Position numbers and translations under genes: made by a program. The notes below the pieces were generated by a model, which saw only the letters and a program-made list of their open reading frames with translations, was not told the DNA's origin and did no database searches. Shown in pieces: positions 47,429 through 56,812 of a stretch of DNA of 64,000 nt. The DNA is from Porphyromonas gingivalis ATCC 33277. Lineage in GTDB: Bacteria > Bacteroidota > Bacteroidia > Bacteroidales > Porphyromonadaceae. The stretch covers positions 372,001 through 436,000 of the forward strand of contig NC_010729.1 in assembly GCF_000010505.1 (NCBI RefSeq), given 5' to 3'. Positions within the stretch are counted from its first letter, which is position 1, and every line of letters begins with the position of its first letter.

Positions 47429-48079
47429 ATGCAAACGCTAAGGAGTATGACCATCGACGAATATATTGCGACACACACATCGGCCGAACCGCCCCTCTTG
47501 CAAAAGTTGGATCGGGATGCTCATCTGCACCTGATGCGTCCGCGGATGCTCTCCGGACACCTGCAGGGACGTTTTTTGTCGATGATCTCTCATCTGATGA
47601 GACCACGCCGGATCTTGGAGATCGGCACCTATACCGGCTATGCCTCTCTCTGCTTGGCAGAGGGATTGACTCCGGACGGACTGCTCCACACACTGGAGCG
47701 CGACGACGAGATGGAGGACTTCATCCGCCGCTATCTGGAGGCATCGGATTTGGGGGGTAAGATCAGATTACATATTGGGGAGGCCTTGGATCTACTACCG
47801 GACCTGGTCAAGAACGAACGCTTCGATCTGATTTATATGGATGCAGACAAGAGACAATACACCCTTTACTATGAAATGATCATAGACCACCTGCCTCCCG
47901 GAGCACTCATCCTGGCCGATAATACGCTGTGGGACGGTAAAGTGGTGGCCGAGCCTCTTCCGACCGATAGCCAGACACAGGGTATCCTTCGCTTCAACGA
48001 AAAGGTCTTGCAGGATGAACGTGTGGAGAACTTGATAGTTCCGATGCGCGACGGGTTGAGCATGATTCGTGTACGATGA
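47429..48079 (+). CDS. SAM-dependent O-methyltransferase (COG4122 type)
   Basis: 216 residues. ILEIGTYTGYASLCLAEGL is the SAM-binding motif I, followed by FDLIYMDADKRQYTLYYEMI with the metal-binding Asp and ILADNTLWDGKVV. This layout matches the caffeoyl-CoA/catechol O-methyltransferase family, which methylates hydroxyls of small molecules or tRNA in bacteria (TrmR-type). The start could be the ATG at 47429 or the one at residue 7. It lies between aroQ and tpx on the plus strand. Confidence 0.9.
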   Translation: MQTLRSMTIDEYIATHTSAEPPLLQKLDRDAHLHLMRPRMLSGHLQGRFLSMISHLMRPRRILEIGTYTGYASLCLAEGLTPDGLLHTLERDDEMEDFIRRYLEASDLGGKIRLHIGEALDLLPDLVKNERFDLIYMDADKRQYTLYYEMIIDHLPPGALILADNTLWDGKVVAEPLPTDSQTQGILRFNEKVLQDERVENLIVPMRDGLSMIRVR

Positions 48080-48160
48080 ACAATAAGACGAACTCCTTGT
48101 TTTAGGAATAAAGATATGATTACAATGAGTCTAAAAATATTTCTAACAGCATTATCAGTT

Positions 48161-48664
48161 ATGGCAACAGTAACATTACAAGGCAAAATCAACATCAATA
48201 CTAATGGACAGCTCCCGGGCGTAGGTTCAGTTGCTCCCGACTTCAAAGCCGTGAAGGCTGATTTGAGCGAAGTATCGCTCTCGGAATTCAAAGGAAAAAG
48301 AGTGGTAATCAACATATTCCCCAGTATAGATACAGGTGTCTGTGCAGCCAGCGTACGCCGTTTCAATCAGGAAGCATCTTCTTTGGACAATACGGTAGTA
48401 CTCTGCCTTTCCAAGGACCTGCCTTTTGCACAGGCTCGCTTCTGTGGTGCCGAAGGTCTGGACAAGGTTATCACCGTTTCAGCTTTCCGCTGCGACTGCT
48501 TTGAGAAGGGTTATGGTCTGTTGATGACCGATGGCCCTTTGAAAGGTCTCTTGGCTCGTGCCGTCGTTGTGGTGGACGAAAACGGTAAGATCATTTACGA
48601 AGAGCTTGTTCCCGAGATCACTCAAGAGCCGAATTATGAAGCTGCTATCGCTGCACTGAAGTAA
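48161..48664 (+). CDS. tpx: Thiol peroxidase (Tpx)
   Basis: 167 residues from the ATG at 48161. The reading frame continues upstream, but MATVTLQGK is the usual Tpx start. The peroxidatic Cys61 is in [15 protein letters not shown] and the resolving Cys95 in QARFCGAEG, the same numbers as in E. coli Tpx. It reduces hydrogen peroxide and alkyl peroxides using thioredoxin. With oxyR and the thioredoxin lipoprotein, it adds to the oxidative stress genes of the window. A hairpin follows the stop. Confidence 0.96.
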   Translation: MATVTLQGKININTNGQLPGVGSVAPDFKAVKADLSEVSLSEFKGKRVVINIFPSIDTGVCAASVRRFNQEASSLDNTVVLCLSKDLPFAQARFCGAEGLDKVITVSAFRCDCFEKGYGLLMTDGPLKGLLARAVVVVDENGKIIYEELVPEITQEPNYEAAIAALK

Positions 48665-48688
48665 TTTCGTTCAAATATCAAATATTTT

Positions 48689-48722
48689 CGGGGCTGTGTT
48701 CAATTTCATTGGCACAGCCCCG
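48689..48722 (+). terminator. Hairpin after tpx
   Basis: CGGGGCTGTG / CACAGCCCCG, perfect 10-bp stem, 25 bp after the stop. The T-run after it is short (ATTCCATTTTC). Confidence 0.65.
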
Positions 48723-48859
48723 ATTCCATTTTCAGTATCTACCAAACCGTTTCGATGCGCTTCTCTCTTTTTATCATAAAAGAAAAAGGTTGGAGGAATG
48801 GCTGTAAATTGTGAAGAGAGAGGTCGGAAGGAGCCTGAAATCAATGGGTCGGAAAGCCT

Positions 48860-49357
48860 TTAGTATTTGGTCTTATCCGTTTTTTCTGTCCAAAGACGAA
48901 AAGAATGGAGTGCTTCATCCTGCAGTATCGGGATGATCGGAGTAGAGCGGTTATCCATAGGACGAGCCAGCTCTTGATAGATAAAATCGTCATCGAATCC
49001 TATATCGGCAGCATCCTGCCGATTGTTGCCATAGAAAATCCGATCTATGCGTGCCCAATAGATGGCTCCGAGGCACATCGGACACGGCTCGCATGAAGTA
49101 TAAATGGTACATCCTGAAAGATCGAAAGTGCCGAGCCGCTTACAAGCCATACGAATACAATTCACTTCTGCATGCGCTGTGGGGTCATTGTCGAGGGTCA
49201 CACGATTGCTCGTCGCTGCAATGATCTCTCCATCTTTTACTATCACAGCACCAAAGGGCCCCCCTCCATTGGCAACGCTTTCGTCGGCCAATCGGATCGC
49301 TTCGCGCATCATCTCCTTATCCTGTTCCGTATGATTCATTGTATTGTGCATGTTCAA
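48860..49357 (-). CDS. Guanine deaminase-like nucleoside/base deaminase
   Basis: 165 residues. The zinc site is HAEVNCI (His, proton-shuttle Glu) and PCPMC (two Cys), the CDA/TadA fold. YWARIDRIFYGNNRQDAADIGFDDDFIYQEL is characteristic of B. subtilis-type GuaD, which deaminates guanine to xanthine. This is preferred over TadA because of the length and C-terminal region. A start at residue 7 (MNHTEQDKEMM) is also possible. It lies 27 bp downstream of cvfB on the same strand. Confidence 0.88.
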   Translation of the reverse strand: MNMHNTMNHTEQDKEMMREAIRLADESVANGGGPFGAVIVKDGEIIAATSNRVTLDNDPTAHAEVNCIRMACKRLGTFDLSGCTIYTSCEPCPMCLGAIYWARIDRIFYGNNRQDAADIGFDDDFIYQELARPMDNRSTPIIPILQDEALHSFRLWTEKTDKTKY

Positions 49358-49384
49358 TTGTTTGCTTCCGGTAGGTTTGTCGGC

Positions 49385-50248
49385 TTATGCTTCAGGAGTA
49401 GATACAGTTTCGTTCAGAGCGATTGCCGTAGGAGCGATCCCGATCAAACGGCGACGATAGAGCATTCCGACAGCCATTTTGAACGTTTTCTTGCTCATAC
49501 CGGTATGTTGCATAATTTCCTCGGGCGAACTCTTATCCCCGATGGGAAGCCGACCGCCTCTTCTTTGGAGCATGTGTAGCAGTCGTTCGCTCTCGGAGTC
49601 AATACGGTCATAGCCTATCGGTTTGAGCGAGAGGTCGATTTTACCATCGTCACGGAGGCGAATCACGAAAGCTTTCACTTGTGCCCCGATAGCCAAAGGC
49701 ATCGGTAGCGTATCGGAATAGATCATCCCCCAATGGGTATGATCCACGATCATGCGATAACCCGGATCGATTCGTTCGTAAACCAGTGCTGACACCTCGT
49801 CCCCAGGGGAGTAGGATGGGGGAATGTTGCCCAAATGTTTGGACAATTTCGCCGAGCCAACGATCTTACCGCTCACATGATCGATATAAGCATAGACGAA
49901 ATAGCGTCCGCCTTCTCGAATGAGCTGCGTCTGTTCTCGAAAAGGAACGAAGAGATCCTTGTGTATGCCCCATTCCATATACGCCCCACTATCTGTGACG
50001 GAGACGGCATGCAGTAGAGCCACCTGTCCCACTTCGACAAGCGGCCGCATGGTGGTGGCGATGAGTCTGCCTTCATTGTCGTGATAGACGAATACCTCCA
50101 CTTCCATACCAGGTGCAGCATCTGAGGGGAGGTAGCGATTGGGCAACAAAATATCCGTATCGCCTCCATCGAGATATGCCCCGATGGATACGATACGGTC
50201 GATGATCAGACGACCTATGCGTCCGAGCTGGTATTTGCTCCGCTTCAT
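49385..50248 (-). CDS. CvfB/YitL-type S1 RNA-binding protein
   Basis: 287 residues. Several S1-like barrels are arranged in series (LGRIGRLIIDRIVSIGAYLDGG, LLHAVSVTDSGAYMEWGIHKDLFVPF, SAKLSKHLGN), with a C-terminal winged-helix (GDKSSPEEIMQHTGMSKKTFKMAVGMLYRRRLI). This order is the CvfB family, which in staphylococci affects virulence gene expression and binds RNA. The role here is inferred only from the family. It lies 9 bp before the PDZ/DUF4136 gene stop, a close colinear arrangement. Confidence 0.88.
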   Translation of the reverse strand: MKRSKYQLGRIGRLIIDRIVSIGAYLDGGDTDILLPNRYLPSDAAPGMEVEVFVYHDNEGRLIATTMRPLVEVGQVALLHAVSVTDSGAYMEWGIHKDLFVPFREQTQLIREGGRYFVYAYIDHVSGKIVGSAKLSKHLGNIPPSYSPGDEVSALVYERIDPGYRMIVDHTHWGMIYSDTLPMPLAIGAQVKAFVIRLRDDGKIDLSLKPIGYDRIDSESERLLHMLQRRGGRLPIGDKSSPEEIMQHTGMSKKTFKMAVGMLYRRRLIGIAPTAIALNETVSTPEA

Positions 50249-50257
50249 CCTCCGGGA

Positions 50258-51676
50258 TTACTCAAGCGTAACTGACGATTCGTCGCGCAGGACGGGTTGC
50301 ACCAAAATAGATTCGGGCATACCATCGCGCTGCACCTGAAAGACGCACGAAGTAATCTGCTGGTCGTTTACGTACGAACGGAAGAAGAAAAGATAGGCAA
50401 AAGCCGGCTTGTATTTGGGCTGTGCCATCATGCGTGCAATCTTCTCGTAGTTCTTGGGTGACCAATAACGACACCCGGCCAAACCATTGGCATCGGTGAA
50501 GATGTCCTCCTCAGTACGGTACTTCATGCTCTTTTTGATGAACTCTTTATAAGCAGAGGAATACTCTTCGGATCCGGACAAAGCAGGAATACCGTTGATA
50601 CTGATGATACGGTCTCCGGCTTTCAGCCCTGCCTTCGCTGCCGGAGAGTCGGGGTCGACTGCTGCCACGAGCGAAAGGTCGTTGGCCTGATAGTACAGCC
50701 CCGTATAGAAGTAACGCTGACTCCGCAGACGGAACGTCGGGTTCTCACGATAGCGAATAAACGGGAATTCCATCATCATCAAAGGCACGTTGTATCGCGC
50801 ATATTCTGCCAACTCCAAAGGTGTGGAAAGGAAATCATTAGACTCGCATTGCCAGAAAATTTGGAGATTGTTCCTGGCATTGATCAGCCGTACGCCGAGC
50901 TGGATTACATAAGGAGCATTGATCTCCTGTGTGCCGGCCGGCATAATGGGGATCGATATCATCCTCTTGTCACGCGGAGAATACTGCCAAGAATTATGAG
51001 GGGCGGAACTATTGAATGAGGTAAAGAGCTTGTTGTTGTCGAACAGATAATAACAATCGACGATTACATCGGGATTGTTTAGCGTCTCCTTCATTCCCAT
51101 GGCACTCAGATATTTGCCCACTTCTTTGTAGACAGCTATATCGATCTCCTCGTTGTCGGGCGAAGAAGCTGCGAAAGAGTATGTACGCAGATTGGTAAAG
51201 TCCGCTTTGGTCGATGTCTTGACTTTGTATGGACGCACGATACGGCGATCGCTGGCATCCTGCAAGCTATAGAAGCTGAAAGAGCGTGCCAACTGACGTT
51301 CGGACAGAATATACCGAGACTGGCAGTCACGTCCTAAGGTGATTTGCTTGGTCCCCGACAGATCGGAGACCTCCAGTCGGGTCGTGTTTCCACTGATCAG
51401 GAGCTTCTGAAAATCCACTTCGTCCAGCGAAGCAGTAGCCTTTCCGTCCACTTTTTCAATGACATCGCCGGGTTTGAGTCCCGCCACATCGGCAGCACTG
51501 CCCGGCTCTACCGTGATGATAACAGGCCTATTGGCACCCCAATGCTCATTATAGCTGATTTGGTACTGCATACCGATGCGACAGACCTGATCGCTCCCCG
51601 TTGCGGACTGGGCCGAGGTCGCTGTTGCTGAAAACAATGTAGCGATTGCTATAGCAAATAAACGATTCATCTTCAT
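50258..51676 (-). CDS. Exported PDZ and DUF4136-like protein
   Basis: 472 residues from the ATG at 51676, chosen because it gives a signal peptide (MKMNRLFAIAIATLFSATATSAQS); the upstream GTG at 51712 would overlap pncC. There are two PDZ domains: about residues 45-105 (ITVEPGSAADVAGLKPGDVIEKVDG) and 355-385 (VAAVDPDSPAAKAGLKAGDRIISING). Between them, about 120-290, lies a DUF4136-like lipocalin-type region (YKVKTSTKADFTNLRTYSFA, NNPDVIVDCYYLF). The protein has no protease residues, so it may be a periplasmic scaffold. It overlaps no neighbour with the chosen start. Confidence 0.82.
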   Translation of the reverse strand: MKMNRLFAIAIATLFSATATSAQSATGSDQVCRIGMQYQISYNEHWGANRPVIITVEPGSAADVAGLKPGDVIEKVDGKATASLDEVDFQKLLISGNTTRLEVSDLSGTKQITLGRDCQSRYILSERQLARSFSFYSLQDASDRRIVRPYKVKTSTKADFTNLRTYSFAASSPDNEEIDIAVYKEVGKYLSAMGMKETLNNPDVIVDCYYLFDNNKLFTSFNSSAPHNSWQYSPRDKRMISIPIMPAGTQEINAPYVIQLGVRLINARNNLQIFWQCESNDFLSTPLELAEYARYNVPLMMMEFPFIRYRENPTFRLRSQRYFYTGLYYQANDLSLVAAVDPDSPAAKAGLKAGDRIISINGIPALSGSEEYSSAYKEFIKKSMKYRTEEDIFTDANGLAGCRYWSPKNYEKIARMMAQPKYKPAFAYLFFFRSYVNDQQITSCVFQVQRDGMPESILVQPVLRDESSVTLE

Positions 51677-51708
51677 TTCTGCTGATATTTTTATTGGATT
51701 TATACCGG

Positions 51709-52191
51709 TCACAATTTGTTTTTACAGAGGTCAAATATAGTCAAAAGTGCCTGATCGGTGGCCTGAGCGATAACCTCCTCACGAGTACCGCTAAGATGCA
51801 GACAGTGCGCGAAAGTGTCCTCACCGATGACAAGAGCGATCCAAACTGTGCCGACCGGCACCTGATCCGAACCGCCCGAAGGTCCGGCTATTCCCGTAGT
51901 CGCAATTCCTATATTGGCATCAAGCAGGCGGCAAACACCCACAGCCATACTGCGTGCCACAGGCTCGCTGACTACTGTATGGCTCTCAATATCGGCTTGG
52001 GACACTCCCAAAAGGCGTATTTTGATGTCGTTCTGATATGCCACGACCGAACCTCTGAAAAAAGTCGAGGCTCCCGGGCAATGAGTTAGAGCCGAAGCAA
52101 TAGTCCCTCCGGTACAACTCTCGGCAGTAGCCAATGTAAGACCTCGCTCAGTCAAGAGCTTCGCCAGTTCGGAAATAACGGGATTATCCAT
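51709..52191 (-). CDS. pncC: Nicotinamide-nucleotide amidase (CinA C-terminal domain family)
   Basis: 160 residues. LATAESCTGGTIASALTHCPGASTFFRGSVVAYQNDIK and GIATTGIAGPSGGSDQVPVGTVWIAL are the diagnostic blocks of the CinA C-terminal domain. E. coli PncC of this family deamidates nicotinamide mononucleotide in the NAD salvage cycle. The N-terminal CinA domain is absent, so it is the stand-alone form. Its start shares one base with the tsaD stop (TGATG), which indicates coupled translation. Confidence 0.93.
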   Translation of the reverse strand: MDNPVISELAKLLTERGLTLATAESCTGGTIASALTHCPGASTFFRGSVVAYQNDIKIRLLGVSQADIESHTVVSEPVARSMAVGVCRLLDANIGIATTGIAGPSGGSDQVPVGTVWIALVIGEDTFAHCLHLSGTREEVIAQATDQALLTIFDLCKNKL

Positions 52192-53216
52192 CAGACCGTG
52201 ATGCGCGAGAATGGAACAGCATCGATGGGGCAGAAATCGCCCTGCAAGTACTTATAGTATCCGGAAATGGCTACCATAGCAGCATTGTCCGTTGTATAGG
52301 CGAATTTGGGAATGAATACAGTCCAGCCATAACGTCGGGCATGGTCATGAAAAGCATCGCGCAGTCCGGTATTGGCCGATACACCGCCGGCCAAGGCCAC
52401 TTGTTTGATGCTATGATCTTTGGCCGCTTGGCGAAGTTTCTTCATCAAGATGTCTATGACCGTGTGCTGAAGAGATGCGCACAGATCGGCCTTGTTCTTT
52501 TCGATGAAGTCGGGATCTTCGACCAGTTTGTCGCGCAGAGTATAGAGGAATGATGTCTTGAGTCCGCTGAAGCTATAGTCGTAACCGGACACATGAGGAC
52601 GGGCAAAGCGGAAAGCATCGGGGTTGCCCTCGGAAGCCAACTTATTGACGATGGGGCCTCCGGGATAACCCAACCCCATCACCTTGGCACATTTGTCGAA
52701 AGCCTCTCCGGCTGCATCGTCGATCGTCTGTCCTATTACCTCCATATCGTAAGGGGAGCGAACCAGAATAATCTGAGAGTTGCCCCCTGAAACCAACAAG
52801 CACAGGAATGGGAAAGAGGGATGCTGTGACTCCTCACCCGGCTCACGAAGAAAGTTGGCCAGGACATGGGCATGAAGATGATTGACTTCCAGCATCGGAA
52901 TGCCCAAGGAAAGAGACAATCCCTTGGCAAAGCTGGTGCCTACAAGGAGCGATCCCAGCAAACCCGGTCCACGAGTGAAAGCGATGGCATCAATTTCTTC
53001 TTTGCGAATGTCGGCACGTTTGATAGCTTCGCTGACTACCGGGACAATGTTCTGCTGATGCGCACGCGATGCCAGTTCGGGAACCACTCCCCCGTAGGCA
53101 TTGTGTACGGCCTGTCCCGCGATCACGTTGCTAAGCATAGTTTCTTTCCTGACCACGGCTGCAGAGGTGTCGTCACAGGAGCTTTCGATCCCCAATATGA
53201 TAATGTCTTTCTTCAT
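52191..53216 (-). CDS. tsaD: tRNA threonylcarbamoyladenosine synthesis protein TsaD
   Basis: 341 residues from the ATG at 53216; the longer frame adds an unlikely N-terminus. IIILGIESSCDDTSAAVV at the start, LEVNHLHAHVLANFL with the metal-binding His pair, LCLLVSGGNSQIILV, PGGPIVNKLA and ALAGGVSANTGLRDAF are TsaD blocks. It transfers the threonylcarbamoyl group to A37 of ANN-decoding tRNAs together with TsaB/TsaE, which are not seen here. Its stop overlaps the pncC start by one base. Confidence 0.97.
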   Translation of the reverse strand: MKKDIIILGIESSCDDTSAAVVRKETMLSNVIAGQAVHNAYGGVVPELASRAHQQNIVPVVSEAIKRADIRKEEIDAIAFTRGPGLLGSLLVGTSFAKGLSLSLGIPMLEVNHLHAHVLANFLREPGEESQHPSFPFLCLLVSGGNSQIILVRSPYDMEVIGQTIDDAAGEAFDKCAKVMGLGYPGGPIVNKLASEGNPDAFRFARPHVSGYDYSFSGLKTSFLYTLRDKLVEDPDFIEKNKADLCASLQHTVIDILMKKLRQAAKDHSIKQVALAGGVSANTGLRDAFHDHARRYGWTVFIPKFAYTTDNAAMVAISGYYKYLQGDFCPIDAVPFSRITV

Positions 53217-53423
53217 TGCTGTCTCTTTTTCTATCTGCAAAAAAACGAATAAAACCTTGTTTGAGCCAATTCTTCCTCCGAGTGTTGCTGTTTTCAATTG
53301 TGATAAGGTACTGCCATGAGAAAACGAAGAGAATAATGGAATGGAACAGACATCCGAACCATGGGAGATACCTCTCTTAGAGGAAATTCCGGCCTCTTCT
53401 CAGTTGAGTATAGACTGCAAAAC

Positions 53424-53463
53424 GACTAAGGCTGTGTCATAAAGGGGGTAATCCTTTGACACA
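53424..53463 (-). terminator. Terminator downstream of the tRNA-Glu/rpsT cluster
   Basis: AAGGCTGTGTC and GACACAGCCTT pair in a long stem. It lies after the tRNA-Glu at 53498-53569 on the minus strand, and the downstream minus-strand sequence contains TTAGTCGTTTTGC. Confidence 0.6.
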
Positions 53464-53497
53464 GCCTTCGTATGGGAACTGTTATTCGTTCTGCGTG

Positions 53498-53569
53498 TAG
53501 CCCATAGGGGAATCGAACCCCTCTTTCAAGAATGAAAATCTTGCGTCCTAACCGATAGACGAATGGGCC
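53498..53569 (-). tRNA. tRNA-Glu (UUC), copy 1
   Basis: On the minus strand the acceptor GGCCCAT pairs with ATGGGCT, and the anticodon arm CAAGA-TTTTCAT-TCTTG has anticodon TTC. T arm AGGGG-TTCGATT-CCCCT. 72 nt without CCA. Confidence 0.95.
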
Positions 53570-53633
53570 AAACCGAGCCTGACACTCGTCTCCGCTTCGC
53601 AGACAAGTACGAGCAGAGGGAGATAGTCTTCCC

Positions 53634-53888
53634 TTACGCTAATGTATTGATGCGGCGAGCGAGCTTTGACTTCAGATTGGCGGCTTTATTCTTGTGAATA
53701 ATATTCTTGCCGGCCAAGCGATCAAGCATCGATGCCAATACGGGGTATTTCTTTTCAGCTTCAGTACGGTCCGTCAGTGCACGGAACGCTTTCACTGCAT
53801 TACGAGCCGTACGGGCATAGTAACGATTGTGCAGTCTGCGTGCATTTGTCTGACGAATTCGCTTTTCTGATGAAATATGATTTGCCAT
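53634..53888 (-). CDS. rpsT: 30S ribosomal protein S20
   Basis: 84 residues, the normal length. The start [38 protein letters not shown] and the basic C-terminus [18 protein letters not shown] are typical of bS20, which binds 16S rRNA helix 44 and early assembly sites. It is bracketed by two nearly identical tRNA-Glu genes on the same strand, with about 30 bp to the upstream tRNA and 65 bp to the downstream one. Processing of a common transcript by RNase P and RNase Z could release its mRNA (inference). Confidence 0.98.
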   Translation of the reverse strand: MANHISSEKRIRQTNARRLHNRYYARTARNAVKAFRALTDRTEAEKKYPVLASMLDRLAGKNIIHKNKAANLKSKLARRINTLA

Positions 53889-53917
53889 ATCTTTCTCTTG
53901 TGATAATTTTAATTCTG

Positions 53918-53989
53918 TAGCCCATAGGGGAGTCGAACCCCTCTTTCAAGAATGAAAATCTTGCGTCCTAACCGATAGACGAATGGGCC
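53918..53989 (-). tRNA. tRNA-Glu (UUC), copy 2
   Basis: Same structure as the copy at 53498-53569. It differs by one base in the T loop region (GGGGACTCG side; AGTCG on the plus strand here, AATCG in the other). Anticodon TTC. Confidence 0.95.
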
Positions 53990-54564
53990 TCCGGATGTTC
54001 TTAGCAAAAGACAAAAATCCGTTTTGCGTTTGCAAAGGTAGTATTAAATCTGAAATTGCCAAACGATTTTGCTTCTGCACCACGTAAGTTTCGGTGCTTT
54101 TGTCTCTTCATTTTCCATTGCCTTTTCCAAGAGCTCCACACAAGATATAGTCCGAAGAGGCTTCTTGGTATTCTTAAAGAGTGCGATCGGTCAGGAAAAG
54201 ACGAACCGCAAATCAGAAGAAAGTGGTTCCGGAAATCCTGAAAACACGCGCGAAAAAAATTTCGTTTTGGTTCGAGAATTTTTTTGTTCCCGAACCAAAA
54301 CGAAAAAATTCTCAGACCACGTTTTGCGGAGCTATACTCGGCAAAATTTACGAACGAAAAAGCGTGCAAGATGAGTATGCCCCCTCTCGCTGATTTTGTA
54401 TCGGAGGTGGTAGAGAGTTTTGTCAGAGGGCTTGGCCATCTAAACCAAACGGCTTGAGCACAGAGGACTGAGGTCGGTGGAAAATTGCCTTACTTTTTGG
54501 GTATAGCCACGCCACCGGATTCGGCGAAGAAAGGATCTGCAAATGGATGGTTTCGCAGGATCGT
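53990..54564. repeat. Intergenic region tRNA-Glu / rnr with dispersed hairpin
   Basis: No gene in 575 bp. At about 54240-54320 lies a member of the dispersed AT-rich hairpin family, with CGTTTTGGTTCG and CGAACCAAAACG as a perfect 12-bp stem. The rest shows nothing I can name. Confidence 0.6.
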
Positions 54565-56760
54565 TTAGCTTACGGGTTCGAAGTCGAGTTGCTTTCTGTC
54601 CAGATTGGCTTGAGCAACACGTACGGTGATGGCATCGCCCAGACTGTAGCGGTGACGATAGCGACGCCCGATGAGGCAGAAGTTCTTGTCGTCGTACTCG
54701 TAGTAGTCGTCGTCGAGACAGCGGATGGGTATGAGACCTTCGCACATATTTTCCTTCAGCTCTACGTACAACCCCCATTCGGTGACGCCCGATATTACAC
54801 CATCGAATACTTTGCCGAGGTGTTCGGACATAAACTCCACCTGTTTGTATTTGATGGAAGCGCGTTCGGCCGAAGCTGCCAATTGCTCCATTGCAGATGA
54901 ATGCTTGCACTTTTCCTCATAGTCATTCTTGTCTACGGAACTTCCACCCGAAAGGTATTTCGTCAGCAATCGGTGCACCATCAAGTCCGGATAGCGACGA
55001 ATGGGCGAAGTGAAGTGGGTGTAGAAATCGAATGCCAATCCGTAGTGGCCGATGTTGTCCGTCGAGTAAATGGCCTTAGCCATGGAGCGTATGGCAACGG
55101 TAGAGATCAAATTTTCTTCCGGTTTGTTTTGGATGTTGTCCAGAAGCGAATTGATGCTCTTGCTTACCTCCATATTACTACCTGTGGTGCGCAACTTGTA
55201 GCCGAATCGGCGGATGAAGTCCGACAAGGTCTCCAATTTGTCGGGATCGGGCAGGTCGTGGATACGATAAACGAAGGTCTTGGCTCGTTTCCCTTGGGTC
55301 TCTTCTCCTATATGTCGGGCTACCGTCCTATTGGCCAAAAGCATGAACTCTTCGATCAGCTTGTTGGCTTCCTTGCTCTCCTTCACGATTACACCCAGAG
55401 GACGACCTTTCTCATCTATTTCGAAGCGGACTTCTTTCCTTTCGAAAGCAATCGCTCCGTTTTGGAATCGTTCTTCGCGAAGTCGCTGTGCCAGCTCGTT
55501 GAGTTTGAGAATGGCCTCCTTGCAGTCGCCTTCGCCGGTCTCGATCACGGCTTGTGCCTCTTCGTAGGCGAACCGGCGGTCGCTCTTGATCACGGAGTGG
55601 CAGATGCGATAATCCAATACTTTGGCTTCGTCATTCATCCGGAATATACAGCTATAGGCATATTTCTCTTCGTCGGGGCGGAGGGAACAAAGGTCGTTGC
55701 AGAGGCGTTCGGGGAGCATCGGGATGGTGCGATCCACGAGATAGATACTTGTGGCACGGTTGTATGCTTCCTGATCTATGATCCCGCCCTCGGTTACGTA
55801 GTGCGAGACATCGGCGATATGTACGCCTACCTCATAGCAATCATCCTCCAGCGGACGGAACGATATGGCATCATCGAAGTCCTTGGCATCCTTCGGGTCA
55901 ATGGTGAAGGTGAGTACCGACCGAAAATCTTCTCTTCGGGCAAGCTCTTCTTCTGTGATCTTCCCATCCAAACGGTCGGCTGCCTCTTCCACCTCTTGGG
56001 GGTAGACATAAGGCAATCCGAACTCGGCCAAAATGGCATTCATCTCGGCATCGTTGTCTCCGGCCGGTCCCAATACGGCTTGTACCTCTCCGATGGGATT
56101 CTTGGATTGCTCCGGCCATTCGAGTATTCGGACTATTACCTTATCGCCGTTTTTGGCGTTGCCGAGGTTGTCCTTGGGGATGAAAATATCATTCGCTAAG
56201 GTGCGATCTTCCGTAACAAGGAAAGCAAAGTCTCTATTGATTTGGATCTTGCCGACGAAAGTGGCCTGCTTCTGTTCTATGATCTCGATCACGGCGGCTT
56301 CCGGCGCGCGACCACGACGTTTGGCAAAGAGTTGTACTTTCACTTTGTCACCGTCCATGGCATGTGCCGAATTTCTTTCGGCAATGAAAATGGGCGTTCC
56401 GCCCCCTTCGGGAATAAACGAATTGCGGCCATTGAACCGACGCTCAAAAGTGCCTATGACAATCAATCCCAAGGCATTGTACCGATAGCGTCCGCGCTCT
56501 ATCTCATGCAGGATGTCATCCACAGCCATGTCTTCCATCAGGGAGTTCACCATTAGCTTTTGTGGTGTAGCTTCTACTCCCATCAGATGGCTTACCTGCT
56601 TGTAGTTCATCACGCTCTGAGGATTGCTTTGGAATATGTCCAAAATGGCATTGCGCATCTCCTCCTTGGTCATGCGCTTGTTCCTGCGGCCGGCACGGTT
56701 GATGCGAGGAGCGTCTCCCTTGCGGGCTTTAGTCTTGCTTTTATCTTTCTTTTTACTCAT
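54565..56760 (-). CDS. rnr: Ribonuclease R
   Basis: 731 residues. The order is an N-terminal HTH/cold-shock region (1-250, beginning with a Lys/Arg-rich tail KKKDKSKTKARKGDA), the RNB catalytic domain (about 260-600) with TIDPKDAKDFDDAIS (metal Asp residues) and the downstream SPIRRYPDLMVHRLL block, and a C-terminal S1 domain (about 645-725, DGVISGVTEWGLYVELKEN). It degrades structured RNA in the 3'-to-5' direction. This length is normal. The stop lies just inside the repeat-rich spacer. Confidence 0.97.
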   Translation of the reverse strand: MSKKKDKSKTKARKGDAPRINRAGRRNKRMTKEEMRNAILDIFQSNPQSVMNYKQVSHLMGVEATPQKLMVNSLMEDMAVDDILHEIERGRYRYNALGLIVIGTFERRFNGRNSFIPEGGGTPIFIAERNSAHAMDGDKVKVQLFAKRRGRAPEAAVIEIIEQKQATFVGKIQINRDFAFLVTEDRTLANDIFIPKDNLGNAKNGDKVIVRILEWPEQSKNPIGEVQAVLGPAGDNDAEMNAILAEFGLPYVYPQEVEEAADRLDGKITEEELARREDFRSVLTFTIDPKDAKDFDDAISFRPLEDDCYEVGVHIADVSHYVTEGGIIDQEAYNRATSIYLVDRTIPMLPERLCNDLCSLRPDEEKYAYSCIFRMNDEAKVLDYRICHSVIKSDRRFAYEEAQAVIETGEGDCKEAILKLNELAQRLREERFQNGAIAFERKEVRFEIDEKGRPLGVIVKESKEANKLIEEFMLLANRTVARHIGEETQGKRAKTFVYRIHDLPDPDKLETLSDFIRRFGYKLRTTGSNMEVSKSINSLLDNIQNKPEENLISTVAIRSMAKAIYSTDNIGHYGLAFDFYTHFTSPIRRYPDLMVHRLLTKYLSGGSSVDKNDYEEKCKHSSAMEQLAASAERASIKYKQVEFMSEHLGKVFDGVISGVTEWGLYVELKENMCEGLIPIRCLDDDYYEYDDKNFCLIGRRYRHRYSLGDAITVRVAQANLDRKQLDFEPVS

Positions 56761-56812
56761 TGATTCTTTTGTTCGGAAACATCTCCCCCTGCCAATAATC
56801 GGGAAGATGCGA

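Noticed and set aside
54901-56199. 432-codon plus-strand frame opposite rnr
   Set aside because: Antisense shadow of the RNB domain coding sequence; no homology that I recognise.
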